This document shows positions 22,588 to 32,828 of a stretch of 64,000 nucleotides of DNA, piece by piece. Origin of the DNA: Leptodactylus fallax (Eukaryota; Chordata; Amphibia; Anura; Leptodactylidae); contig CAMRHE010000197.1 of NCBI GenBank assembly GCA_947044405.1, positions 3,410,001-3,474,000 on the forward strand, read 5' to 3'. The translations under genes and the position numbers were made by a program. The notes beneath the pieces are model-generated. The model was not told where the DNA came from, made no database searches, and was given only the letters and a program-made list of their open reading frames with translations. How positions within the stretch are numbered: the stretch's first letter is position 1; each line of letters opens with the position of its first letter.

Positions 22588-24917
22588 CCACCACCAATCT
22601 GATATTGAAGACCTATCCTAAGGATAGATTATCAATATCATTTGCCTGGAAAAGTCCTTTAAGGGGGGCCTTTTAAAGACCTTTAGTGTATGTGGTACTT
22701 TGGATTGCATACATTTATTGCTTTGGAAGAATTGGTTAGAACTGGCCATCAACTATCCCTCAAAGATTTTCTCTCTTGGGGACTGTCACACTGTCTTGTA
22801 TTGTTTTTTTTAGACAATCGCATGGTAAGTATGGCTTGTCAGGTAATTGCTTATAAATCTGCACATGGCAGTACAGCTTTTCTTCTTTGTACACTGTTTA
22901 TCCCCATTCTCCTCTATACGGCATTGAAAAGCCCATCATTGTCGAGGACAGCTACATAAGTCATTACGGTTAATTTGTTAGGGAAACTCTCTTTAGCTAA
23001 TTTTGTGTATGCAAGTTAATTTCACAATATAAAGGCAACTTCTGTGCTAGATGTACAGTCATGTACTGCCTGGTATTTGGAAAAATGAATTTATTAGCAA
23101 GACCACAGTGCACATTTATGAAAACTTCCAGAACTAATGTCCAATTGTATACATATGTTAGGTTACATTGCTCCTGATGCTGGTTACTGCTGTTTTTTTT
23201 TTTTTTTCTTTAGCAAAAGTAAAATGTGATTACATCTGCAAACTTGTACAAACCAAGGTTGTTTGCTAAAAACATAAAGGACTGCAACATTTTTAGAACG
23301 TTTTAGAAGCAAAATCCAAATCTAGTGTTATTGTATACAAGCACAACTATGTTTTGGTACCAGTTCTGGTACTGCTGCTAGGCAGGTGTTGTTTCAAATG
23401 TTACTTTATACTTTGTGTTAGATCGAAGAGGACTGGTCTGGATTTTCATTTCACAATTTTAGCTTTCATATTTTTTTCTCCTTAAGTGTGTCATGATAAA
23501 ATAGGTTTAAATGAATTTTGCAGGAATTCATAGATGTTATACCAGTAACTATACATCCATTAATGGAATAGGACGGATGCCAGTTACTAATATATTTTAA
23601 CATTAACAAATATGTTCCCCAGACATTTTGTTGTTTCTAAATCACTGTGCGCTTTCACTATTCCTTATAGATTTACCACTCGTGTATTTGCATCATCCAT
23701 TATAGAAATCGGTGATTGTCTGAGTGGTATTTAATAGTTGTCTATGAGGATCCCCTACTTTACATCACATTAGGTAGGCATTTTGTTCAGTACATTGTTC
23801 CTCTCTTTTATTGACAACTTATACACATGTCACGGCAATGCAAGCAAGAAAGAATAAATAAAAAACCATAATATAAGCACATGAACAACATTAAATCTCT
23901 GCACCAAGTGAAAAGGAAGTAATGTGTTTGCTATACTGTATGTACGGAATCATATTGCTGTGAAGGGCTGTGGCTAGGAATACTTGTCACACTGCATATA
24001 CAGTGCTTTCAGGGTTGATAAAAATAGAAATTGCCATGGAAGGGCAGCTGGCAATCACAGCCATGCCTACACAGGCGATGGCATAGGCACACCTGCATTG
24101 ATGCCCCTAAATATACTGCACATCAAGACAACCCTCTTTTGCTGGCTTTGCATAATAATGAATTGCTTGCAGTTTTTATTTGCAGTTATGCATTGCCCAT
24201 TTCTACTATGCCAGTAACTGAGAGGTTTTCAGTACAATGGCCAATAGCATACAGGTGACATGCATGACAACATGTGCTAAGCATTACTGCAGTTATAAAC
24301 AGCACGCAGTTTTACAGTAGTAAAAGCAGCCTGGAAACCTAGCCTGAAATTCAAGGCTCCATGCACATAAACATGTGCTTTTGTAAGCATGCTAACCAAG
24401 TTTTTCATTATATTTTATTGGCCCCATGCACATGCCTGTGTATGGGGCCATGAGGTTGGGGTAATTTAGGACAGGTACTATACCTGTCCATTTTGTGGCC
24501 CGGGCTCACTACTACCATAGACCCGGCTCCCATTAGTTCCTGTGCATGTAGCCTAAAGCTTGCCTCCTGTTCAGCTGACTGGAAATCCCCTGTGCACAGC
24601 TGAGATCCCCTGCAGAATCTCCAGCTGGTCATATGTTTGTACCTATGTTTGAGACAATAAAAGTCACTAGTGTAGTATTAGTAATGGTTCTCCCAGAGAG
24701 GATCATTGTGATGCCTCTCTTCCTGCTTTGACTAAGGAATGAGAATCTCCCCCTTTATTAGTCATATGTATTGGTTGGACAAGCCCTTGAAAGTGTAGCT
24801 CTGAGGCTAGGTTCACACCTGCACCTGTATTCCGTTCAGGATTTCCATCCCTGAACCCGCTTAAAAAAAATAAATAAAAAATTGCAGAGAGAAAAGTCCT
24901 GCAAGCGCGCGTGCATC
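22588..24917. other. Intronic stretch, mostly featureless
   Basis: The piece 22595-22672 (ATATTGAAGACCTATCCTAA, then GGATAGATTATCAATATC, CCTTTAAGG) is the right end of a TTAA-type miniature element. A poly-T run lies at 23193-23208. An interspersed repeat of the same family as 14110-14280, inverted, sits at about 24805-24905. The remainder shows no exon, RNA gene or clear repeat. Confidence 0.5.
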
Positions 24918-24941
24918 AGTGTGTGTGTGTGCGTGTATGTA

Positions 24942-26571
24942 CAGTACAGACCAAAAGTTTGGGCACACCTTCTCATTCCAAGAGTTTTCTGTATTTTCAT
25001 GACTATAAAAATTGTAGATTCACACTGAAGGCATCAAAACTATGAATTAACACATGTGGAATTATATACTTAACAAAAAAGTGTGAAACAACTGAAAATA
25101 TGTCTTATATTCTAGGTTCTTCAAAGTAGCCACCTTTTGCTTTGATTACTGCTTTGCACACTCTTGGCATTCTCTTGATGAGCTTCAAGAGGTAGTCACC
25201 TGAAATGGTCTTCCAACAGTCTTGAAGGAGTTCCCAGAGATGCTTAGCACTTGTTGGCCCTTTTGCCTTCACTCTGCGGTCCAGCTCACCCCAAACCATC
25301 TCGATTGGGTTCAGGTCTGGTGACTGTGGAGGCCAGGTCATCTGGCGTAGCACCCCATCACTCTCCTTCTTGGTCAAATAGCCCTTACACAGTCTGGAGG
25401 TGAGTTTGGGGTCATTGTCCCATTGAAAAATAAATGATGGTCCAACTAAACGCAAACCGGATGGAATAGCATGCTGCTGCAAGATGCTGGTAACCATGCT
25501 GGTTCAGTATTCCTTCAATTTTGAATAAATCCCCAACAGTGTCACCAGCAAAGCACCCCCACACCATCACACCTCTTCCTCCATGCTTCACGGTGGGAAC
25601 CAGGCATGTAGAGTCCATTCGTTCACCTTTTCTGCGTCGCACAAAGACACGGTGGTTGGAACCAAAGATCTCAAATTTGGACTCATCAGACCAAAGCACA
25701 GATTTCCACAGGTCTAATGTCCATTCCTTGTGTTCTTTAGCCCAAACAAGTCTCTTCTGCTTGTTGCCTGTCCTTCGCAGTGGTTTCCTAGCAGCTATTT
25801 TACCTTGAAGGCCTGCTGCACACAGTCTCCTCTTAACAGTTATTGTAGAGATGTGTCTGCTGCTAGAACTCTGTGTGGCATTGACCTGGTCTCTAATCTG
25901 AGCTGCTGTTTACCTGCAATTTCTGAGGCTGGTGACTCGGATGAACTTATCCTCCGCAGCAGAGGTGACTCTTGGTCTTCCTTTCCTGGGGCGGTCCTCA
26001 TGTGAGGCAGTTTCTTTGTAGCGCTTGATGGTTTTGGCCACTGCACTTGGGGACACTTTCAAAGTTTTCCCAATTTTTCAGACTGACTGACCTTCATTTC
26101 TTAAAGTAATGATGGCCACTCGTTTTTCTTTACTTAGCTGCTTTTTTTCTTGCCATAATACAAATTCTAACACTCCATTCAGTAGGACTATCAGCTGTGT
26201 ATCCACCTGACTTCTGAACAACACAACTGATGGTCCCAACCCCATTTATAAGGCAAGAAATCCCACTTATTAAACCTGACAGGGCACACCTGTGAAGTGA
26301 AAACCATTTCAGGTGACTACCTCTTGAAGCTCATCAAGAGAATGCCAAGAGTGTGCAAAGCAGTAATCAAAGCAAAAGGTAGCTACTTTGAAGAACCTAG
26401 AATATAAGACATATTTTCAGTTGTTTCACACTTTTTTTGTTAAGTATATAATTCCACATGTGTTAATTCATAGTTTTGATGCCTTCAGTGTGAATCTACA
26501 ATTTTTATAGTCATGAAAATACAGAAAACTCTTGGAATGAGAAGGTGTGTCCAGACTTGTGGTCTGTACTG
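24942..26571 (-). mobile_element. Tc1-like transposon, family B
   Basis: Inverted ends CAGTACAGACCAAAAGTTTG (left) and ACTTGTGGTCTGTACTG (right), with TA at 24940-24941 and 26572-26573. Similarity of the ends extends through GGCACACCTTCTCATTCCAA. Length 1630 bp. The transposase reads on the minus strand and is damaged. The insertion lies within a (TG)n/(TA)n microsatellite, seen on both flanks. Confidence 0.93.
25105..26156 (-). pseudogene. Tc1-family transposase, multiply frameshifted
   Basis: A start codon on the minus strand at 26156-26154 opens a lysine-rich N-terminus typical of this family. Catalytic pieces are LWSDESKFEIFGS (first Asp), FQWDNDPKLTS (second Asp) and SPDLNPIEMVW (Glu), followed by RMPRVCKAVIKAKGGYF and a stop at 25107-25105. 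The N-terminal third contains stops, and the catalytic part is split into two overlapping frames near 25412-25497. Full length would be about 345 codons. Clearly inactive. Confidence 0.9.
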
Positions 26572-26573
26572 TA

Positions 26574-26634
<61 letters not shown>
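26574..26634. repeat. (TG)n(TA)n microsatellite between two Tc1 elements
   Basis: About ten TG followed by about twenty TA dinucleotides. The TG part continues the microsatellite at 24919-24940 that was split by the family B insertion. The TA part continues at 28285-28328 beyond the family C insertion. Confidence 0.95.
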
Positions 26635-26637
<3 letters not shown>

Positions 26638-26692
26638 TCATATGAAAAAGTTTGGGCACCCCTATTAATCTTAATCATTTTTAGTTCTAAAT

Positions 26693-26835
26693 ATTTGGGG
26701 GTTTTGAAAAGGCTTTTTAATTTTTTATATATTAAAAAAGGGGGGGGCAGAAAAATTTTGGGGGGTTAAAAGGGTGTTTTTTGTAATAAAAATAAAAGAG
26801 GAATAAAAAAAAAAAAATATGGGGGGGGGGGGAAA
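26693..26835. other. Block of homopolymer-smeared sequence inside Tc1 family C
   Basis: The corresponding part of the sister copy (18961-19101) has almost the same length and normal composition. Here the sequence turns into runs of G, A and T with only about two cytosines, while the bases on either side match the sister copy closely. Position-by-position correspondence can still be traced without large gaps, so this looks like poor base calling or consensus rather than biological divergence. Confidence 0.75.
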
Positions 26836-27033
26836 ATTTGGGTACCTTTATCATTTTATTGATTTGAATACTGCTAACTACTTTTTACTGACTTACTGAA
26901 GCACAAAATTGGTTTTGTAACCTCACTGAGCTTTGAACTTCATAGCCAGGTGTATCCAATCATGAGAAAAGGTATTTAAGGTGGCCAATTGCAAGTTGTT
27001 CTCCTATTTGAATCTCCTCTGAAGAGTGGCATC

Positions 27034-28056
27034 ATGGGCTCCTCAAAACAACTCTCAAATGATCTGAAAACAAAGATTGTTCAACATAGTTGTTCAGGGG
27101 AAGGATACAAAAAGTTGTCTCAGAGATTTAACCTGTCAGTTTCCACTGTGAGGAACATAGTAAGGAAATGGAAGACCACAGGGATAGTTCTTGTTAAGCC
27201 CAGAAGTGGCAGGCCAAGAAAAATATCAGAAAGGCAGAGAAGAAGAATGGTGAGAACAGTCAAGGACAATCCACAGACCACCTCCAAAGAGCTGCAGCAT
27301 CATCTTGCTGCAGATGGTGTCACTGTGCATCGGTCAACAATACAGCACACTTTGCCCAAGGAGAAGCTGTATGGGAGAGTGATGCGAAAGAAGCCGTTTC
27401 TGAAAGCACGCCACAAACAGAGTCGCCTGAGGTATGCAAAAGCACATTTGGACAAGCCAGCTTCATTTTGGAAGAAGGTCCTGTGGACTGATGAAACAAA
27501 GATTGAGTTGTTTGGACATACAAAAAGGCGTTATGTATGGCGTCCAAAAAACACAGCATTCCAAGAAAAACACTTGCTACCCACTGTAAAATTTGGTGGA
27601 GGTTCCATCATGCTTTGGGGCTGTGTGGCTAATGCCGGCACCGGGAATCTTGTTAAAGTTGAGGGTCGCATGGATTCAACTCAGTATCAGCAGATTCTTG
27701 AGAATAATGTACAAGAATCAGTGACGAATTTGAAGTTACGCCGGGGATGGATATTTCAGCAAGACAATGATCCAAAACACAGCTCCAAATCTACTCAGGC
27801 ATTCATGCAGAGGAACAATTACAATGTTCTGGAATGGCCATCCCAGTCCCCAGACCTGAATATCATTGAACATCTGTGGGATAATTTGAAGCGGGCTGTC
27901 CATGCTCGGCGACCATCAAACTTAACTGAACTGGAATTGTTTTGTAAAGAGGAATGGTAAAAAATACCTTCATCCAGGATCCAGGAACTGATTAAAAGCT
28001 ACAGGAAGCGACTAGAGGCTGTTATTTTTGCAAAAGGAGGATCTACTAAATATTAA
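27034..28056 (+). pseudogene. Tc1-family transposase with one premature stop
   Basis: Same protein as at 19300, 340 codons long. A TAA at 27958-27960, right after LFCKEEW, replaces a serine codon of the sister copy and removes the last 32 residues. The catalytic D, D and E all lie before the stop. It keeps the LRY and MLWGC residues changed in the other copy. No other lesion was seen. Confidence 0.93.
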
Positions 28057-28281
28057 TGTCACTTTTCTGTTGAGGTGCCCATACTTTTGCATCGGTCAAA
28101 TTTTGGTTTAATGCATATTGCACATTTTCTGTTAGTACAATAAACCTCATTTCAATCCTGAAATATTACTGTGTCCATCAGTTATTAGATATATCAAATT
28201 GAAATGGCTGTTGCAAACACCCAAATATTTAGAACTAAAAATGATTAAGATTAATAGGGGTGCCCAAACTTTTTCATATGA

Positions 28282-28284
<3 letters not shown>

Positions 28285-28328
<44 letters not shown>
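28285..28328. repeat. (TA)n microsatellite
   Basis: TA dinucleotides directly after the family C element, with a single ATTTATAT interruption at the end. Second half of the microsatellite that received the insertion. Confidence 0.95.
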
Positions 28329-28329
<1 letters not shown>

Positions 28330-28849
28330 TCTGTGGGCTACCATGCTGCCTGAAGAGACATGCTTTACAGCAGCCACATGAGATGTGCATTCTATGGGAG
28401 AATTTTCTAGGCATGCTTTGTGCAGTGACCACAGGTTTGGTAGTAGTGTGTATTTCTGTGTTATTTTTATACATATGTTGTTCATTGTAATCCTGTCTGC
28501 AATGATAATGAGATGACTGCTGAACAGTGACCTCTGCAGAAGGTTTGCATGCAAAGTTTAATAATAAAAAAAAAGTTTAAAAAAATTCTTTAAGATGACT
28601 CTTCACTGCTTCCACCAACTCCAACTCTTGCATCTTCAATTGGTGCCGCTTCACTGATTCCAACATAGGTGTAATTATTTTGGGGGCCAAAAAAATGGAG
28701 TCATGTTATACATTGGGGGCCAGTAAAGAAAGGCAATATTCTGTTTGGGCCAGTAAAGGTGGCATTCTATAGTATGGAGGCCACTAAAGGGGATTTTTTG
28801 ATCTTCAATTGGAGGGGGAGGGGGACTGTCCTAAGATTTTAACCTCTTA

Positions 28850-30430
28850 AGGACACAGCCTAAAAGTACCTTAAGGCCTCATTTTTTCAAAACTGATATG
28901 TGTCACTTAATATGGAAATAACTTTGAGTCACTTTAACTTACAGAAGTGATTTTGAGATTTTTTTTTTTTGTGACACATTGTATTTCATGATAGTGGTAA
29001 ATATTGATCAATATTTTTGTATTTATTTATAAAAAAAAAATAGGAAATTTTATAGAAGTTTGGAAAACTCACAATATAAAATACTCTGCTTTTCAGACAG
29101 TCATACCACCCAAATACATTAAAAAATATTATCTACCATATCTCTGCTTTTAGAAGGCTTTATAAGTATAACTGATTTTCCAGATTTACAAGAAAATTTC
29201 CCAAACCCATTTGTTAAGGACCACTTCAGTTCTGAATGGGATTAAAAAGGCCTATATATTAGAAACCTCCATAAATCACCCATTTTCAAAACTGCACCCC
29301 TGAAATAATTCAAAACAGCATTTGGGAAGTTTAACACTTTAAGCATTTCATGGGAATTAAAACAATATGGAGGTGAAATTTAGACATTTCATTTTTTTTC
29401 AATATTTTGTTCATTTAGCCCTAAAATGAACACAATTACAAGGGGTTACAGGAGAAAATACATCTCACAGTTTGTTATGCAATTTCTCGCCAGCACAGAA
29501 ATGCCCCACATGTGGATATAAACTGATGTTTGGGCACACAGCAGCACGGGGAAAGGAAGGAGCGAGACTGGACGTTTGAAAAGCAGATTTTGCTGGAATA
29601 GTTTTCAGCTACCATGTCTCATTGGCAGAGCCCCTAAACTAGCAGTACAATGGAAACCCTTCAAAAGTGACCCCCATTTTGGAAACGACACCCCTCAAGT
29701 AATTCATCAAGGGGTATAGTGAGCATTTTGACCCAACACCTGTTTCACTGATTTTTATTAACTTTTGAATGTGTAAATGAAAAAGGACGAGACTAAATTT
29801 AGCTCCAAATGTTTAATTTTCACTAGAGGACAAAAGAGAAAAATCACCCGACAGTTCGTTACACAATTTCTCCTGTACATGGCAATACCACATATGTGGT
29901 TGGAAACTGTTGTATAGGTACATGGTGGAGCTCAGAATGGAAAATGCGCTATTTGGCTTTTGGAGGGCAGATTTTGCTATGTCATATGTGCAGATCCCCT
30001 AAAAAGTACCAGTAAAATTGAAACCCCCATAAAGTGACCCCATTTTGCAAACTACACCCCTCAAGGAATTTTTTAAGGGGTATTTTCATTTTGAGCCCAA
30101 GAGTGCTTCCCAGAAAGTAATGTAGAAACTGAAAATTTAAATTTTTAAAGAAATATGCCATTTCGACCTAAAACTTTTAAGTGGGCTATCCACTTGGAAA
30201 GCAGGACTTTCTGGGCGCCATGTTGTTTTGCAGAGCCCCGGAGGTGCCAGTAATTTGGAATTTCCTGAGAAGTGACCCCATTTTGTAGGGGCTTCAAAAG
30301 CACATAAATTAATTGTTTTTGCATCGCAACCTTCTGAGAGGTGTAACGTTTTTATTTTTTGGTTGACAGCTTATTTTTTAGAGGGGTGAGCTCTGCTTAT
30401 TATTGGATAGGTCTTATTTTCAGAGAAACG
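28850..30430. repeat. Interspersed repeat with degenerate ~370-bp internal units
   Basis: Similar blocks recur about 365-385 bp apart: AACGACACCCCTCAAGTAAT near 29685 against AACTACACCCCTCAAGGAAT near 30050, and ACACAATTTCTCCTG near 29861 against ATGCAATTTCTCGCC near 29477. The phrases around GTGACCCCATTTTG are familiar from common amphibian DNA repeats. It has no open frame. At 30435-30530 CAGTGTTTCTCCGAAAATCA and GACTCCGAAAATAAGCCCTA mark a separate short repeat. Confidence 0.65.
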
Positions 30431-30712
30431 TATACAGTGTTTCTCCGAAAATCAGACCTAGCATGCTTTTTCAGGATATTTGGAGTATGCTTGAGATATA
30501 AGCTCGACTCCGAAAATAAGCCCTAGTTGTAGTTCATTAAAAATAAGTGTCCAGGCATCTATACATGTTTAAAAAAAAAAAGAGTAACTACAATATAGCA
30601 GAACAGATACAGTAGACCATTCATCAAGGAAAGGCACCCCAAAAGACAGCAAACACCCCTCAAAAGAATTGAACATTGACTTTAAGGAAGCTATCTGTAC
30701 AAGATGGAACTA

Positions 30713-31297
30713 TATATCACAAGGCATTATGGGAAAGGAGCTGGGGAGCTCATGCGCCCTCTATTGGATGTAACAAATCCTCAATTTGCTTTTGACTCAC
30801 CGAGCCTTGAGACAGCAAAAGGGATTTTAGCCAAGCCAATTTCACTTATCTGCATACAGCGCTGTTTCCGGATTGTTGTCCTTCATCAGTACAGAGCAAA
30901 GTGAATTGGCTGGCTTAGTGGGAGGCAATGAGTGGGTTAGGGACAAGAATCTCTCACATTGAGGAGAGCACCAGTGAAGGTGTGTAGAGATTTTAATTGC
31001 CTTTTGCCCTCTACTTAGCATCTACATATCACAAGGCATTATGGGAAAGGAGCTGGGGAGCTCATGCGCCCTCTATTGGATGTAACAAATCCTCAATTTG
31101 CTTTTGACTCACCGAGCCTTGAGACAGCAAAAGGGATTTTAGCCAAGCCAATTTCACTTATCTGCATACAGCGCTGTTTCCGGATTGTTGTCCTTCATCA
31201 GTACAGAGCAAAGTGAATTGGCTGGCTTAGTGGGAGGCAATGAGTGGGTTAGGGACAAGAATCTCTCACATTGAGGAGAGCACCAGTGAAGGTGTGT
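30713..31297 (+). mobile_element. Dimeric insertion with 12-bp target duplication
   Basis: Two direct copies of one 273-bp unit (30714-30986 and 31026-31298) appear identical, 312 bp apart, joined by a 39-bp spacer (30987-31025, TTTTAATTGCC...). The twelve bases AAGATGGAACTA stand just before (30701-30712) and at the end (31298-31309), as expected for a target site duplication from retroposition. The unit contains GCGCCCTCTATTGG and CTTCATCAGTACAGAGC. I see no A-rich tail or tRNA-like promoter, so its class is open. Confidence 0.75.
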
Positions 31298-31325
31298 AAG
31301 ATGGAACTAGTGAGATAGTTTTCCA

Positions 31326-31695
31326 CATCAATAAGGGTTGACTACCGGTAGTGCCAGGCTCTCGCACACAGATCGAATAGTACCGCTGGCATCACTCCAT
31401 TGTGGCTTCTTCCAATCACCACGCTTGGCTGCAGTGAAAATCTGCTGCAATGGCAAGCGACCTGACAGTGACATGACTTTGACAGGAGTGATGCAGGTCT
31501 GTGTGTGAGAGCCCATCTACCTTTGGTACTTGAGGGGGTCTGGTGAGTGGATTGTTGTTCATGATAAAAAATAAGATAAATGCTGTGGTGTTGAAGATAT
31601 TTGTGGCTATATGCAAGACCGCTGATAGCACTCGGCCGAGCAGTGCATACTGTATGTACTGAATGGGAGAAGGGAGAAAGCTACTACTAGGAATT
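31326..31695. other. Non-coding stretch after the dimeric insertion
   Basis: Intronic sequence with no recognisable exon. Short minus-strand frames exist (31328-31516, 31416-31631) without protein-like composition. Confidence 0.5.
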
Positions 31696-31699
31696 TTAA

Positions 31700-32824
31700 C
31701 CCCTTTTATATGAGCGGCCGCCAGTTCTCTGCCGTATTATACAGCAGAGTCCCAGCGCTAATGCCTGCAGCCATTTTACCAGCGCCGCCATTTTGCCGAA
31801 GATCGCCGGCCCCTGGAACGGGATCCAGGGCTGTTGTCCCATTGATATGACAGTTGGGAGCCTACTGAAGGCTCCCAGGCTTGTCTCCCATACATTTCTA
31901 TTGCAGGCTTTATGCAGCCTGTCATACAAATGTAGATATTTTGCAGTGCATTGCAATTCGTTAGCATTACATTATTGATCAGACCCCCTGGGGTTCAAGA
32001 GTCCTAGGGGGTCTAATAAATGCAATAATAATTAATTAATTAATTAATAAATAAATAAATATATAAAATCAAAATGAACAAAAAAATTGAAATCACCCCC
32101 CTTTCCCTAGAATACATATAAAAGTTAAAATTACTGTGAAACAAATACACATTAGGTGTCCCTGTGTCCAAAAATGCCTGGTCTACAAACTTCTAAAAAT
32201 ATTTTTCCCATATGTTGAACGCTGTAGCGGGGCAAAAAAAAAAAATCAAAAGTGCCTAACTGCCATTTTTTCGCCATTTCGCCTCTGATAAATATTTGAA
32301 TAAAAAGTGATCAAAGCAATAGACATTTCCCAAAATGGTATACCTAAAAAGTACACCTGTCCCCTCAAAAATAGACACCCTATGCATCCCCCGTACACAG
32401 AAATATAAAAAAGTTTATGGGTGTCAGAATATGGCAACTTTTTAGAAAAAAAATTTTTTTGCAAAGGTTTAGATTTTTGTTAAGGGGTTAAAATGTAATT
32501 AAAACTACATAAATTTGGTATCCCCCGAAGCGTACCGAAACATAGAATACAGGTAACATGTCATTTTGGCTGCAGAGTGAACATCGTAAAAGTTTAGCCC
32601 GTAAGAAAGTGGCGCTTTTTCTCCAATTCCACCTTATTCTGATTTTTTTTCCAGCTTCCCAGTACATAGTACAGAATAATAAATGATACCATTATGAAGA
32701 ACAATTTGTTCTGCAAATATTAAGCCCTAAAATTACCTTGTAAACGGAAAAGTAACAAAGTTATGGGGTTTGGAGTGCAGGGAGGCAAAATCAAAAATCG
32801 AAAAATTCCTCCGTCTGGAAGGGT
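31700..32824. mobile_element. TTAA-flanked non-autonomous element, about 1.1 kb
   Basis: TTAA at 31696-31699 is followed by CCCCTTTTATATGAGCGG, and TTAA at 32825-32828 is preceded by GTCTGGAAGGGT. Inside is a GACCCCCTGG...CCTAGGGGGTC inverted pair and (AATT)n/(AAAT)n near 32028-32060. The last 280 bp (ATAAATGATACCATTATGAA, GGGAGGCAAAATC) recur in diverged form at 43325-43475. A piggyBac-like miniature element is the best guess; the terminal repeats are short. Confidence 0.55.
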
Positions 32825-32828
32825 TTAA

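Larger units (their letters stand above)
26635..28284 (+). mobile_element. Tc1-like transposon, family C, both ends present
   Basis: Ends CAGTCATATGAAAAAGTTTG and CAAACTTTTTCATATGACTG are exact inverted copies; TA flanks both sides inside a (TA)n run. Length 1650 bp. Outside a degraded block at 26693-26835 it is nearly identical to the copy at 18918. The transposase carries one stop codon. Confidence 0.95.

Noticed and set aside
30435..30530. CCGAAAATAAGCC motif region considered as a full transposon
   Set aside because: Only one terminus-like block is visible and the second end could not be found, so it is mentioned as a fragment only.
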